Origin: Chara braunii
Taxonomy: Eukaryota; Streptophyta; Charophyceae; Charales; Characeae
Length of the DNA stretch: 64,000 bases
NCBI GenBank assembly: GCA_003427395.1
Contig: BFEA01000200.1
Location: 1,159,528-1,223,527, forward strand
Direction of reading: 5' to 3'
Shown: piece by piece, positions 11,834 to 21,912 of the stretch
Numbering within the stretch: position 1 is the stretch's first letter
Layout of the letters: each line of letters opens with the position of its first letter
Position numbers and translations under genes: made by a program
The notes under the pieces: generated by a model
Databases searched by the model: none
The model's input: the letters and a program-made list of their open reading frames with translations, nothing else
Told to the model about the DNA's origin: nothing

Positions 11834-12660
11834 CAAACCTTCCTCTGCCCGTACCGCGTTGCTGCTCCTTCCTTTTTGTACTCTGTCACCCTGAAGCACC
11901 TAAATACAATGCCCCCTTCTTCACTCACAGCTCAACAATGCCACAACCCGCCATCAGATTGCCGCAGCCCCCCATTATTGGGGTTTCACCATTGTGTACC
12001 ACCCTGTCACACCACGCCTTGACTCAGAGCTGAAAATTTACAGGAGGTCTATCTGCCGAGAGGTGCTGTGACCCTCTCCGCCCTCCTCCGCAAAATGGTT
12101 CCACTATGAGTAGTTTGTCACTCTCACTCACTCCTTTCAATATCATCAGCCAGATCTATCTCTTCTCTCATCGCAAAACAACACGCAGAGGTCGAGCCAC
12201 TTTTGCTTCCCCTTTCTTTCCCAATCAAATTGCTGCTCGGCGCCCGGCAAATTGCTGCCCCTCAATATGACTCTACTCAGCGCCTTGGGCAGTAGAAAAC
12301 ACCGGTGGTGTCTGTGTCACCCACACCACGACAAGAGGACCTCCAGCGCACCCTTCCTTCCCTCTCTCCCAGCCAACCTAACTACAAACCCTGTGGCGAC
12401 GATCGCATTCAGTCCCGCTTCCCTCTTTGCCTGCAAGCTGTAGACCTGCAAGCCAACACCAAAGACGAGCCATGGCCATTATCAGCAAGATCAATTTGCT
12501 CAAGAGTCAAGCTGTCACTAGAACTCCGCAATAGCCAGCACCGTTGGGTCAGAGAGAATCAAGTGCACATGCAGTGAGTCGCGAGGAAACGGGGAACGCG
12601 GTAGGGTGGATGGCTGCACAACTCAATCAATGGTCGAGCCGCAGTCTGAGGTTCATGTCG
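11834..12660. other. Upstream region of the GIY-YIG gene; nothing further recognised
   Basis: No clear TATA box or coding motif could be assigned. Any promoter of the minus-strand gene should lie in the first few hundred bases. Confidence 0.35.
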
Positions 12661-12672
12661 GTAACAGGGGCA

Positions 12673-12960
12673 GTTGTTGGAAGACAAGGAGGACAAGGCG
12701 GCAGTTGTTGGAAGACAAGGAGGACAAGGCGGCANNNNNNNNNNNNNNNNNNNNNNNNNNNNNNNNNNNNNNNNNNNNNNNNNNNNNNNNNNNNNNNNNN
12801 NNNNNNNNNNNNNNNNNNNNNNNNNNNNNNNNNNNNNNNNNNNNNNNNNNNNNNNNNNNNNNNNNNNNNTTGTTGGAAGACAAGGAGGACAAGGCGGCAA
12901 TTGTTGGAAGACAAGGAGGACAAGGCGGCAGTTGTTGGAAGACAAGGAGGACAAGGAGGA
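12673..12960. repeat. 31-bp minisatellite with an assembly gap
   Basis: Units begin 'gttgttggaagacaaggagg' and recur every 31 bp (12673, 12704, then after the gap). N bases fill 12735-12869. Because 31 is not a multiple of three, successive units are read in rotating frames; the open frames across it look artefactual. Confidence 0.93.
12735..12869. other. Assembly gap (N)
   Basis: 135 ambiguous bases inside the 31-bp minisatellite; the true copy number is unknown. Confidence 0.99.
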
Positions 12961-13104
12961 CGTGGAGGATGTGGAGGACAAGGAGGAGAAGGAGAACAAG
13001 GAGGCGGTGGCAGGCGATAACCACGACAACAACCATGAAAACAAAGAAAAAGGCAGGGACGGTGGTGCCGAATCTGCCGATGATGATTGTGGTGGTCGTG
13101 GTGG

Positions 13105-13135
<31 letters not shown>

Positions 13136-14089
13136 AGCCGTAGCGGCAGTAGAGTAAAGAACTAGAACGCAGGATGAATGAAACAGTAGCACAACAGGCA
13201 ATGGAGTAGTGGTAGAAGATGGCCAGATGATCAGATCATCAGATGACCAGATGGTGACGACGACGATGATGATGACGATGATGATGATGATGATGACAAT
13301 GATGATGACAATGACGATGATGTTGATGATGATAACAATAGCATCTGTCATAGATGAGTAGCAGTAGACGTAGCTGAGATGATAATGACCACAATGATAA
13401 CAACGCTGATGACAATAATGACACTGATGATGATGATAATGATGATGGTGGTGATGCTTTGACGATGATGACGATGATGATTACACGATGAGACAATGAC
13501 ATCATAAAAGGATGAGATGATCATGAATGCCGATGATGACATTGACCCTTGGATCCAATGGAGATGTACTTTTGGGGTGTGGGGTAGAACAAGGTGGCCA
13601 ACAGCACGAGGAGAAAGACGACGACGAGACAACAGCTATGGATACGACAAGGAGAATACAAGCCAGAGTGGTATCTGTGGTCACATCGTACTAGTAGAGA
13701 CACGTGAAATGAAGATCATATAGTGACGTTGGTGGTGGTGTGGTGGTCCCACGTCAGCTCTTGGATGCAAAGGCAATGCCTTTCCGGAGGGTGATGGTAG
13801 AAAACGGGAGGACCAGCGGCAGCAGCAGCAGCAGCAGTACGAGGAGGAGGAAGAGGAGGAAGAGAAGGAAGAGGACGAGCAGGACAAGAGGGGGAAGAAC
13901 TCGAACCTTCAGTGCCAGAGTACCTTGTTTATGCAGTGACAAGATAGATGCATTAATCTTTTTTTGTTTTCCGGGTTTTTTTTTTTTTTGTTTCTTTAGC
14001 AATGACAAAGTATAAAAAAAAAGCACAAGCAGCAGCACTAGAAGAGTTCAGTTAGAAATACGAAGTAAGCGTTGAAGAACTACTGGCAG

Positions 14090-14139
<50 letters not shown>

Positions 14140-14611
14140 AATGACGGGGATGGTTGATGACAATGGCGGAAGCATTGAGGAGAAGGGAGGGTAGCGGTGG
14201 TCATAGCAGTGCTAGAGGAGTGACTGTCACTGAAGGTGAAAAGGAGAAAGCGAAGAACGCCAAGATGAAGAAAACTTAGAAAAGAAGAAGGTGAAGAATG
14301 TGAGGAACGAAAAGAATTTTGACTCTTGGGTGCTAAAACCGTGCATCTGCAGGTGGCGACGGGTAGGAGACAGGAAGCCCAAGGGAAGGAGGAGGAGGCG
14401 GCGGCGTTGGAGGAGTCCCAACCCCAAGTCTTGAAAGGCATCAAGGTAGAACTGTTGTTCATGTTGCGATTGCCGCAACAGCAGCAGCCGCAGCAATGAT
14501 GCATAGCAGAAGAAGCTGAAGGTGCGAAACTGCTGCTGCTGTTGCTGCTGCTGCTTCTGCTTCTGCTGCTACTGCTACTGCTGCTGACGATGATGATGAT
14601 GATGAGGCATG
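12961..14611. repeat. Trinucleotide-rich low-complexity region
   Basis: Dominated by GGA, GAT/ATG and CTG triplets: (GAT)n at about 13107-13134 and 14091-14137, degenerate ATG/ACG repeats over 13255-13500, and (CTG)n-like sequence at 14532-14585. Open frames on both strands translate to single-residue runs and are not credible genes. Confidence 0.85.
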
Positions 14612-14981
14612 AATCACTTGAGCATACCATTAGTGGAGTGTGTTCAGCAGAAGAGCAAGAGGTTCAGGAGAAGAAGGAGAAGGATAGCAAATGTGGGGGG
14701 CCAGAATAGCAAATGCAGGGGGCCAGAAAAGCAAACAAGGTATGGAGCTAAACAAGATGAAATTATCAGTGCAATACCTGTCTCTTATACACATCTAGAT
14801 GTGTATAAGAGACAGAATCACTTGAGCATACCATTAGTGGAGTGTGTTCAGCAGAAGAGCAAGAGGTTCAGGAGAAGAAGGAGAAGGATAGCAAATGTGG
14901 GGGGCCAGAATAGCAAATGCAGGGGGCCAGAAAAGCAAACAAGGTATGGAGCTAAACAAGATGAAATTATCAGTGCAATAC
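14612..14981. other. Assembly artefact: mate-pair junction adapter between duplicated flanks
   Basis: 14778-14815 is the two inverted 19-bp transposase mosaic ends joined head to head (CTGTCTCTTATACACATCT then its reverse complement), which is the Nextera mate-pair junction sequence. It is flanked by a 166-bp duplication (14612-14777 and 14816-14981) that appears identical. An open frame across it contains VSYTHLDVYKRQ, the known translation of this adapter. The natural locus almost certainly has a single 166-bp copy and no adapter. Confidence 0.97.
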
Positions 14982-15566
14982 CCAGCTGTTTCCAAAGAAA
15001 ATAGTCCGTCACCAACGCCGAAAAACACAACAGATGCAGCAGCACTGTGAGGGCAGTGATTGGTACCCAGCTAGAGATAACCACAACTGTTGAGCGTCCC
15101 CAACCGCGTAACGTGAAGCACAACAGTGACAAAAACAAACTCCACAGTTTGTTTGTTCTGTGATCAACCCAGGATGTTGTTGGTGAACGTGCAGTATTTT
15201 GAGTTTTCCGCCTGGTGTGGGTGAGTGATAGTCTGCTTGGATTTTGGTCGCACGTACCCCCTTGAGGGCAGTGGTTGATGCCCACCAGGGTATCGGTTGT
15301 CGGGAAGTCGTTTGATGCTCAACCGCAACCAGGGTTAAGGTGGATTACCACTTACACTATCATCCATTGGTTAGGGGACTCTGCAGACTGTCCGTAGCGG
15401 GTTCAGCCTCCTGATGAATCCGTGGTGAAATTGCTACGGAACAGTCTGCCTGTCACAGCCCCTCGTTTGTTGTCCTCTTCTCCCTCTCTGCCCACGGTTT
15501 GCCGGGCAGTTCTGTTTAACGAACACAAAGCGTGACGGACTTGAGGATGTCATCTTCGTCCATCGG
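14982..15566. other. No gene recognised
   Basis: A degenerate repeat 'gagggcagtg.ttg.t.ccca' occurs near 15047 and 15264. Nothing else is identifiable. Confidence 0.4.
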
Positions 15567-15640
15567 CCTAGCTCAATTGGTTAGGCACACTAGTGGCACT
15601 CAGGAGGTCGTGGGTTCAATCCCATTGCCGCCTGCAGTAT
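15567..15640 (+). mobile_element. tRNA-derived SINE head
   Basis: Has an A-box-like TAGCTCAATTGG followed about 38 bp later by a B-box GGTTCAATCCC, spaced as in an RNA polymerase III tRNA promoter, but the acceptor ends do not pair as in a tRNA gene. It belongs to a group of tRNA-like heads also seen at 17750, 18822, 19798, 21846, 25505 and 25757. Confidence 0.65.
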
Positions 15641-15959
15641 GCTTGGTGCCAACCAACTGAGATAGTCAGCTGGATCCTCCCGGTCGGTATTAGTAGGGTC
15701 TTCAGCCAACACGGGTGTGAGTGCGAGTGTGAGTCGGTTGCGTGTGGTGTGTGGGAGAGATTGTTTGGCTGTAGACACTGCTGTTACTCGATGGGGGCCA
15801 AAATGCAATTACTCCCTCCACCGAGTGCGGGGAAGATGAAAATGGAGGCACAGTTACTTACTGGCAAATGCTCGGTCCTTGTGTTAGCCGGGCCCCCAGT
15901 GGGGGCCCCAACCCTGCACTCTAAACCACTAGGGCAAGGGGCAAAGATGCAATTACTCC

Positions 15960-16242
15960 CTCCACCGAGAGAGGTAACCTCCCTTCACCGAAGAGAGGTA
16001 AAGAGCTAAGCTTGCAGGGATCCCTTGTATAGTAGTAGTGGTGGGTAGGTAGTGAAAGATGAATAAGATATGTTCCATGACATGGCTGAAGCCAGTTAAA
16101 AACTGAGAATATATATATATATATCGTCAAATAGAAAAGAGCTAAGCTTGCAGGGATCCCTTGTATAGTAGTAGTGGTGGGTAGGTAGTGAAAGATGAAT
16201 AAGATATGTTCCATGACATGGCTGAAGCCAGTTAAAAACTGA

Positions 16243-16262
<20 letters not shown>
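15960..16262 (+). repeat. SINE-body sequence in tandem duplicate with TA repeats
   Basis: A block of about 125 bp starting 'aaagagctaagcttgcaggg' and ending in 'aaaactgagaatatatat' occurs at 15998-16125 and again at 16135-16262, nearly identical. The same body follows the tRNA-like head at 18822, which marks it as the 3' part of the SINE. The copies end in (TA)n; the second (TA)n run extends to about 16296. Confidence 0.8.
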
Positions 16263-16296
<34 letters not shown>

Positions 16297-16299
<3 letters not shown>

Positions 16300-16739
16300 C
16301 ACAGAACTATTGACTAAGGGCATGAGCATGTGAAGTAGAAGAAGAAATAAGATGAGCAAAGAAAAGAAAAATGAAAGGACAGACAGGCAAAGAGACAGAC
16401 AAACCAGAATGACACTTTGTTTCACAGTATTATTATTTCTTTCAGTGTTTTACAAAAATTATTTACACTGAATCAAAGGATAAAAATCAAAAACAAAGAC
16501 ACATTGAAATCATTCAGTTTCTCAGTCTTCTTAACGCCTCCTCCACTGTGCCTCTAACGTACAAGGCTCGCCACGTTGATGAAGTTGAGCGCGAGCTGCC
16601 CCCATCCCCGTATGCCATAACAGCCCACTTGCACGCTATGGGAAAGAGGCAGAGTGAAGGAAGAGGTGTCAAACACAAGGGAGAGAGGAGCAGAAAAGGA
16701 AAATCGATAGGCAGAGGGAGAAAAAATAAAAATAAAATA
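16297..16739. other. No gene recognised
   Basis: AT-rich to mixed sequence with only short frames and no motif. Confidence 0.4.
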
Positions 16740-17060
16740 AGGGTGACACAAACATCTTCTTTCTTTTACTGCATTCTTCTTTCTTTCACTGTTTTGCAGT
16801 TTTGGTGGAGTCTACCACGTTCATTTTTCAGCGCACCTGCACTTCCTTCTTCATTTTTTATTCTCATTTTCGCCCTTCGGACTTTTTCTTTGAGGGTGTT
16901 AGGGTGCAGGGTACAAACAAAGTAAAACGACACAAACTTATGTTCTTCTTTTACTGCAGTCTTCACTGTTTTGCAGTTTTAGTGAAGGGTTTCCCACCTT
17001 TGTCACATTCTTGTACACTCTTTTCAGCGCACCTGCACATTTTTGTCAGGGTGCAAGGTA
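16740..17060. repeat. Diverged direct repeat of about 185 bp
   Basis: Two units share 'ttactgca.tctt.' and 'cactgttttgcagtttt.gtg', then 'ttcagcgcacctgcac' and 'gggtgca.ggtac'. They span roughly 16740-16915 and 16925-17060. Confidence 0.7.
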
Positions 17061-17063
17061 CGT

Positions 17064-17550
17064 CTAAGTAAGACCGTCACGAAAGATAGGACAACTATCA
17101 TAAGGATGCGGGCGATGGTAGCAGCCCTCCCGCTGATCTATAGGACGAAAACCATTCAGGTAAGCAACTTCGTCACAGCAGGAACCAGGACGGCTAGCAT
17201 CGACCATACCTCTGAAGCATGCANNGCAGAGGGCATNCCGGTTGCAGGCCATGACCATTGTGGGGNGTTCACCATCACAGNTAAGTGCNCATTCGCTATA
17301 GCGCCCGTAGGCACAGATGGGACATACTGCATCTGGATGCAGAGGATGTTCACAATCCGGATACAGGTGGCATCCCTGCCGACAACGGGCCCGAAAAATT
17401 ATATGGTTGTAGTGATGTCGACAAAGTCNATGCTTTCCACAACCAAGTGTAACTGTGTCAGTGATCTCACAAAGAAGGAGGTCACAAGGTGTTAGTGCAG
17501 CATGCGGGGGAATGAAGACTAAAGCAGGCACGGTGGCAGACATGGAGGTA
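17064..17550 (-). CDS. Cys/His-rich putative zinc-binding protein fragment
   Basis: Minus-strand open frame (running on to 17705 through a poly-Leu stretch encoded by the CTT repeat, which I exclude). It contains many Cys and His residues in pairs: CDLLLCE, LGCGKH, LCRHH, CRQGCHLYPDCEHPLH, VCPICAYG, LCxACF, SCC. CPIC and CxxC/CxxH pairs are typical of RING-like or multi-knuckle zinc-binding folds, but the spacing matches no family I can name. About ten ambiguous bases fall in this segment, perhaps from merged near-identical copies. It may be an exon of a host gene or part of a repeat. No ATG can be chosen. Confidence 0.4.
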
Positions 17551-17607
17551 GGCACGGAGACAGACACAGAGCTGGCCCCCGACGAGGAGAAAGACAGCTC
17601 AAAAAGA

Positions 17608-17675
17608 AGAAGAAGAAGAAGAAGAAGAAGAAGAAGAAGAAGAAGAAGAAGAAGAAGAAGAAGAAGAAGAAGAAG
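17608..17675. repeat. (GAA)n microsatellite
   Basis: Perfect AAG/GAA triplets, about 22 units. Confidence 0.97.
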
Positions 17676-17749
17676 ACCATCTTCAAACTGACCGGACCCA
17701 GGCAAATTTAAAGACTTGAGTTATTATTTTACTCATCAGATCTAATATC

Positions 17750-17816
17750 TGGATTCGAACTTGGGTCTGTATTTCAACAGTTCATCGGTGTACCAACTGA
17801 GCCAGGCCCGTTGGTA
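17750..17816 (-). mobile_element. tRNA-derived SINE head
   Basis: On the minus strand it reads 'ggctcagttggtacaccgat', then 'gaactgttgaaatacagacc', then the B-box-like 'aagttcgaatcc'. This closely matches 18822 (+) and 21846 (+). Confidence 0.7.
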
Positions 17817-17867
17817 ATCGTTTAAATAGGCCCCTGGTCTCCATGCACGCACCTTTTTCCATGCATG

Positions 17868-18062
17868 TCACTTCAGTTGCCCTTTTCCATGCACGTGCCT
17901 CCTCAGCCTCCTCAGCGGGTTTATCCATGCATGTGCATGGCTATTCCTGCACGTGACTTTTTCAGTTGCCCTTTTCCATGCACGTGCCTCCTCAGCCTCC
18001 ACAGCGGGTTAATCCATGCACCACGTTGCACGTGCGTGAATATTCGTGCACGTGACTTTTTC
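17868..18062. repeat. Tandem pair of about 95-bp units rich in CACGTG
   Basis: Both units contain 'ttgcccttttccatgcacgt', 'gcctcctcagcctcc' and a 'gtgactttttc' end. 'Tgcacgtg' and 'gcatg' palindromes recur through both. Confidence 0.8.
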
Positions 18063-18460
18063 TTTTTCTTTTTTTATTATTAAAAAGGCTAATTCTTTAA
18101 GCCCAACCAATTCAATTACCTGTTGAATCTGGACAGGACGGCCTTGCAAGTGAAGTTCCCTTTTACAGCCGAAAAGTCCACGCCGGTATATTCGCCTGTA
18201 ATTGGCTGGAAGTTTCGGACTTTCAGGTCAGTGTAGTGCAAGGACTTGCGCCCATGTGTATATTGGCTGTTAACACATATAATACGCCAATTTTTGGCTG
18301 CTTCCATGGGCGTGGACTTTAATGGGTGCAGTGATAGTACGTCAATTGGCTGTCTCCATGCATGCATGTCCAATCGGAAGAATCGAACGCACAGCCCAAC
18401 GGCTTGTCGGGCAAACACCTAACCAATAAGCTAAGTGGCGTAAGGATGGGGTGAAAGTGA
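18063..18460. other. No gene recognised
   Basis: A 100-codon minus-strand frame (18116-18418) has no motif and is not credible by itself. Confidence 0.35.
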
Positions 18461-18461
18461 A

Positions 18462-18535
18462 GCCCCAAGATGGGTACTTACTTCACCCCACCCCAAGTGA
18501 AGCCCCAAGATGAGTACTTACTTCACCCCACCCCC
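18462..18535. repeat. 36-bp tandem duplication
   Basis: 'agtgaagccccaagatg.gt' followed by 'acttacttcaccccacccc' occurs twice in a row. Confidence 0.85.
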
Positions 18536-18821
18536 GCACGGATTGGTCCTCCACACGGTGTGTACCCAACCACACTCATCCCCACGTCTCACACCCACAC
18601 ATCCGTGCATGGACTCTCGTCAGTGTAATGCACGGACTTTCATCCATGATTCTTGTGTACGTGTTACGTATTACCACAACTAGTAGTAATATTTATTACT
18701 GCATTTAAAATTTCAAATTACGTCGCATATTGACGGCCGGGGGCCGGGCGTTATCCAGTTGAGACAATCCCCTGGCGTCAGTGCACCGGAAGTGGGCCAA
18801 TGAAACCAAAAAATGGTCCTA

Positions 18822-19070
18822 GCTTAGTTGGTACACCCAATGGACTGTTGAAATACAGACCCAAGCTCGAATCCAGATGCAGTCAGAGGAACAAACATGC
18901 CGTTACTTCTCTCCGTCCAGAGAGGTAACCTCCCTTCACCGAAGCGAGGTAGAAAGCTATGCTTGCAGGGGTCCCCTGTATAGCCTATTTAGGAGTAGTG
19001 GTAGGTAGGTAGTGAAAGATGAAAGATATGTTCCATGACATATGGCAGAAGGCCAGTTAATAAATATGTG
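18822..19070 (+). mobile_element. Near-complete tRNA-derived SINE
   Basis: The tRNA-like head (TAGCTTAGTTGG A box; CTCGAATCC B box, about 18822-18882) is joined to the body that starts 'agaggtaacctcccttcacc', passes 'ttgcaggggtcccctgtata', and ends 'tgttccatgacatatggc' near 19065. The same body, without this head, is duplicated at 15998-16262, so head plus body of about 250 bp is my estimate of the full element. Confidence 0.7.
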
Positions 19071-19339
19071 AGGTGAGAGGAAAATATATGGCTTTCCCTG
19101 GATGAGAAGAAGGCAGCTTTAATGGGGGGGGGACGGGGGGGGGGGGGAGCCGTACTTCTGAATTACCTAGGCCTGGGGTCTCGGCCCACATGCACCGGTG
19201 TAGTTTAGTTTCCTACTACGTGTGGGACTGTGTGGGACTGTGGGACCACTGCGAACCGAAGATCATCTCACAAACCGACGGTGGGATTACACACCCCACA
19301 GTTTTGGAAGGGGAGCTCGTGGGCCTGACGTTTTGTGAT

Positions 19340-19811
19340 TGGCTGGGGTGTCATGTTAGGCTCATGTTGGGAAGGGGGGGGGGAGGCCCGGCCGTTGTAG
19401 TATCCTATGTGTTTTTTTCAGGGTAGCAAACCACACGGGGATTTTCCTCTTCAGTGAGTGCAGGGGGACGGTAAGGCCAGGTTTTCTTTGTCAGAGACAC
19501 GTCGATGCCCCCAAGGATCTGGTCTGTCCAATAGGAGGAGGAATAGGAGGTGGTACACCCATGAACTGTTGAGCGGCTGGGGTGTCATGTTGGGGTCATA
19601 TTGGGAAGGGGGGGGGGGAGGCCCGGCCGTTGTAGTATCCTATGTGTTTTTTTTCAGGGTAGCGAACCACACGGGGATTTTCCTCTTCTTCAGTGAATGC
19701 AGGATGAAGGTAAGGCCAGGTTTTCTTTGTCAGAGACACGTCGATGCCCCCAAGGATCTGGTCTGTCCAATAGGAAGAGAAATAGGAGGTGGTACACCCA
19801 TGAACTGTTGA
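19340..19811 (+). repeat. 236-bp tandem duplication ending in a tRNA-like head
   Basis: Two units (about 19340-19575 and 19577-19811) share 'ggctggggtgtcatgtt', a G run, 'cccggccgttgtagtatcct', 'aaccacacggggattttcct' and 'gtcagagacacgtcgatgcc'. The second unit runs on into 'gttgaa...cccgagttcgaatcc', the SINE B box; the first is cut at 'gaactgttga'. Confidence 0.8.
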
Positions 19812-20640
19812 AAGGAAGACCCGAGTTCGAATCCTAACGCGGCTAGAGGAACGAATGAAATCAAATTCAAATATACGAGGATGATTCAGCGTTCGTTCCC
19901 CCAAGTATCCTATGTGAAAATGCAGTGCTGGCAAAAGAGCCGCTACTGGTGACCGTATACAACCTAGGTTTCGGGTCAGGGGGGGGGCACGCGGGGGGGG
20001 TGTTGAGTTCGAGGGGATTGGCTGAAGTGCAATTGAAAACTGTTTCCGTGACTGCGGCGAAGTTATCCCGAGGGAATTTTTCACCGGTGGACGTTTTTGC
20101 GGAAACGCTCCTGCAGGTACAGTCATTGTTGAGAGAGAGAATTGAGAGATCAACAGCCCTACCATCCTCCCCCGAATAGAACGCACCCTGAAAATGAACA
20201 TATATAAGGTACGTTTCCGGCCCGATACAGTCAAAATGAGGGTGCGTTGTGTTCGGGGGAAGAAGGTAGGAGTATTGATGTGAGGAGGGATTGGGAGGTG
20301 GCCCCACCCCAGGACCACCACTGGCTGCCCGCTGCCAGCAATCACCATGTGTCTGGTCCGTGGCGTCTACAGAGAAAGAAAGAAAGAAAGAAAGAAAGAA
20401 TGATCAAGGGCGCCATTTGCAGCAAGAAGTTCTTGATGCTGTTCCGCGTGATCGGATAAGCTTCTGTTTTTTTTTCTTCCTTTTCTTTCTTCCTTTTTTT
20501 TTTTTTTAAATAGATAGCTAGGATGGCTATCGGGACCTGGATTCACCACTTACCCCCAAATCTGTGGTCCCCATTGTAACAGATTTGACAGACCTTGTTC
20601 CGAACTGCGTTGTCTCAAAAGGGCCAGGACACTTGATTGA
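19812..20640. other. No gene recognised; short (GAAA)n
   Basis: (GAAA)n at about 20371-20400 and a T-rich stretch at 20467-20508. Open frames lack motifs. Confidence 0.4.
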
Positions 20641-20647
20641 ATCTCTC

Positions 20648-20648
<1 letters not shown>

Positions 20649-20700
<52 letters not shown>
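20649..20700. repeat. Poly-C run of about 52 bases
   Basis: Uninterrupted C from 20649 to 20700, followed by (TCC)n to about 20727. The minus strand would be a G homopolymer with strong G-quadruplex potential. Confidence 0.9.
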
Positions 20701-20703
<3 letters not shown>

Positions 20704-20952
20704 TCCTCCTCCTCCTCCCTCCTCTTCCCTGTGGTTCCACTGGACCCCGGAGATGGGTGGTTGGGAGGAGCCTTGTAGACCGGGTCGCATTCGTTCAAAT
20801 GTTGTTTTGGACTTCAACGTCGTCAAAGTTTGCACATAATTTTTTCTTATGTTGCCCATGGTTGATTTTTTTTTTTTTTTTTAATTTAAACCAATGGTTG
20901 ATATTGCTGCTTGCATTTACGATGACGGGGGTAAGATGGGTTTACTCTTGGA

Positions 20953-21470
20953 TGTTCACTTCCCCGAGTATTCGGCGAAGCTTCAGCGAATATTCGCAAG
21001 CTTTGATCACTTTGCCAGTCCCTACGTTAGCAGGTCTCTATGCAGCGCGCCTTAGGCATTTTGCAAAAGTGATCAAAGCTTTGCCAATATCACTGAAGCT
21101 TCGCCGAAGCTTCGCCGAAGACTCGGAGAAGTGAACAACTCGCGGGTGTTTTTTGCTGGCTTATGCAGCGTGCCTATTGACCCGCTAACTTAGGGACTGG
21201 CAAAGTGATCAAAGCATGCCTATTTTTTTTTGACGGCTCAATAGGCATGCTGCATAAGCAAAAAAAAAAAAAACACCCAGGAGATGTTCACTTCTCCGAG
21301 TGTTCGGCGAAGTTTCAGCGATTTTGGCAAACAAAGCTTTGATCACTTTGCGAAATCCCTTATAGGTTCGCGGGGGGTTCAAAAAAAAAAAAAACGGTTC
21401 GCGGGTCTCTATTTTTCTGGCTCGATAATGCACGCAGCGTAAGCCAGCAAAAAACACCCACGAGTCAAAA
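20953..21470. mobile_element. Complex foldback (inverted-repeat) element
   Basis: 'gttcacttccccgagtattc' at 20953 is matched in reverse by 'cgaagactcggagaagtgaac' near 21116-21136, with 'gctttgatcactttgcca' against 'gcaaaagtgatcaaagc' inside. A second inverted pair is 'ttttttgctggcttatgcag' near 21149 and 'ctgcataagcaaaaaa' near 21250. Parts recur again near 21290-21345 and 21418-21466. No coding capacity. Confidence 0.7.
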
Positions 21471-21845
21471 AGCCACGACCCAAAGAAAGATACGCCACAG
21501 CCAGAAAACAAAAAAAAAACACTCCAGACACGCCGCTGGCGCGCGATATGCATTTCATTTTCACAATTTCCTGTCAATCACGTTCGAAGAGAAACCGAGA
21601 GGAGGCAGGTGCATGAAAAGAGGCATTCCCAAAAAAAAAAAAAAAAAAAAAAACCCGCATAAACCGGTTGAGGATGTCGCTCAGAGTAGGGCTTTCAGGA
21701 TGTTTACATCTGATATACTACTGCTCTTGAGTCAGCCGTGGAGTCTGGACCTGACATAGCCTATGGAAATATACAACTACCAACCGCAAACACACACGGG
21801 AGAGGAAACAGGAGAGAGCGAAAACAGAGGAGTAGGCCAACTCCG

Positions 21846-21912
21846 CCTACGTAGCTCAGTTGGTACACCGACGAACTGTTGAAATGCGGACCTACGTTCG
21901 AATTCCAATGGA
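21846..21912 (+). mobile_element. tRNA-derived SINE head
   Basis: 'cgtagctcagttggtacacc' (A box), 'gaactgttgaaatgcggacc' and 'acgttcgaattcc' (B box), as at 17750 and 18822. The sequence after it is A-rich and not the usual SINE body, so this copy is partial. Confidence 0.65.

Noticed and set aside
12544-13351. Open frames on both strands across the minisatellite
   Set aside because: They rely on N bases and on a 31-bp repeat that rotates the frame.
14609-15004. Plus-strand open frame of 131 codons
   Set aside because: It runs through the adapter junction and the duplicated flank; it is an artefact.
15567-15640. True tRNA gene
   Set aside because: The promoter boxes are present but the acceptor and anticodon stems do not pair properly; a SINE head fits better.
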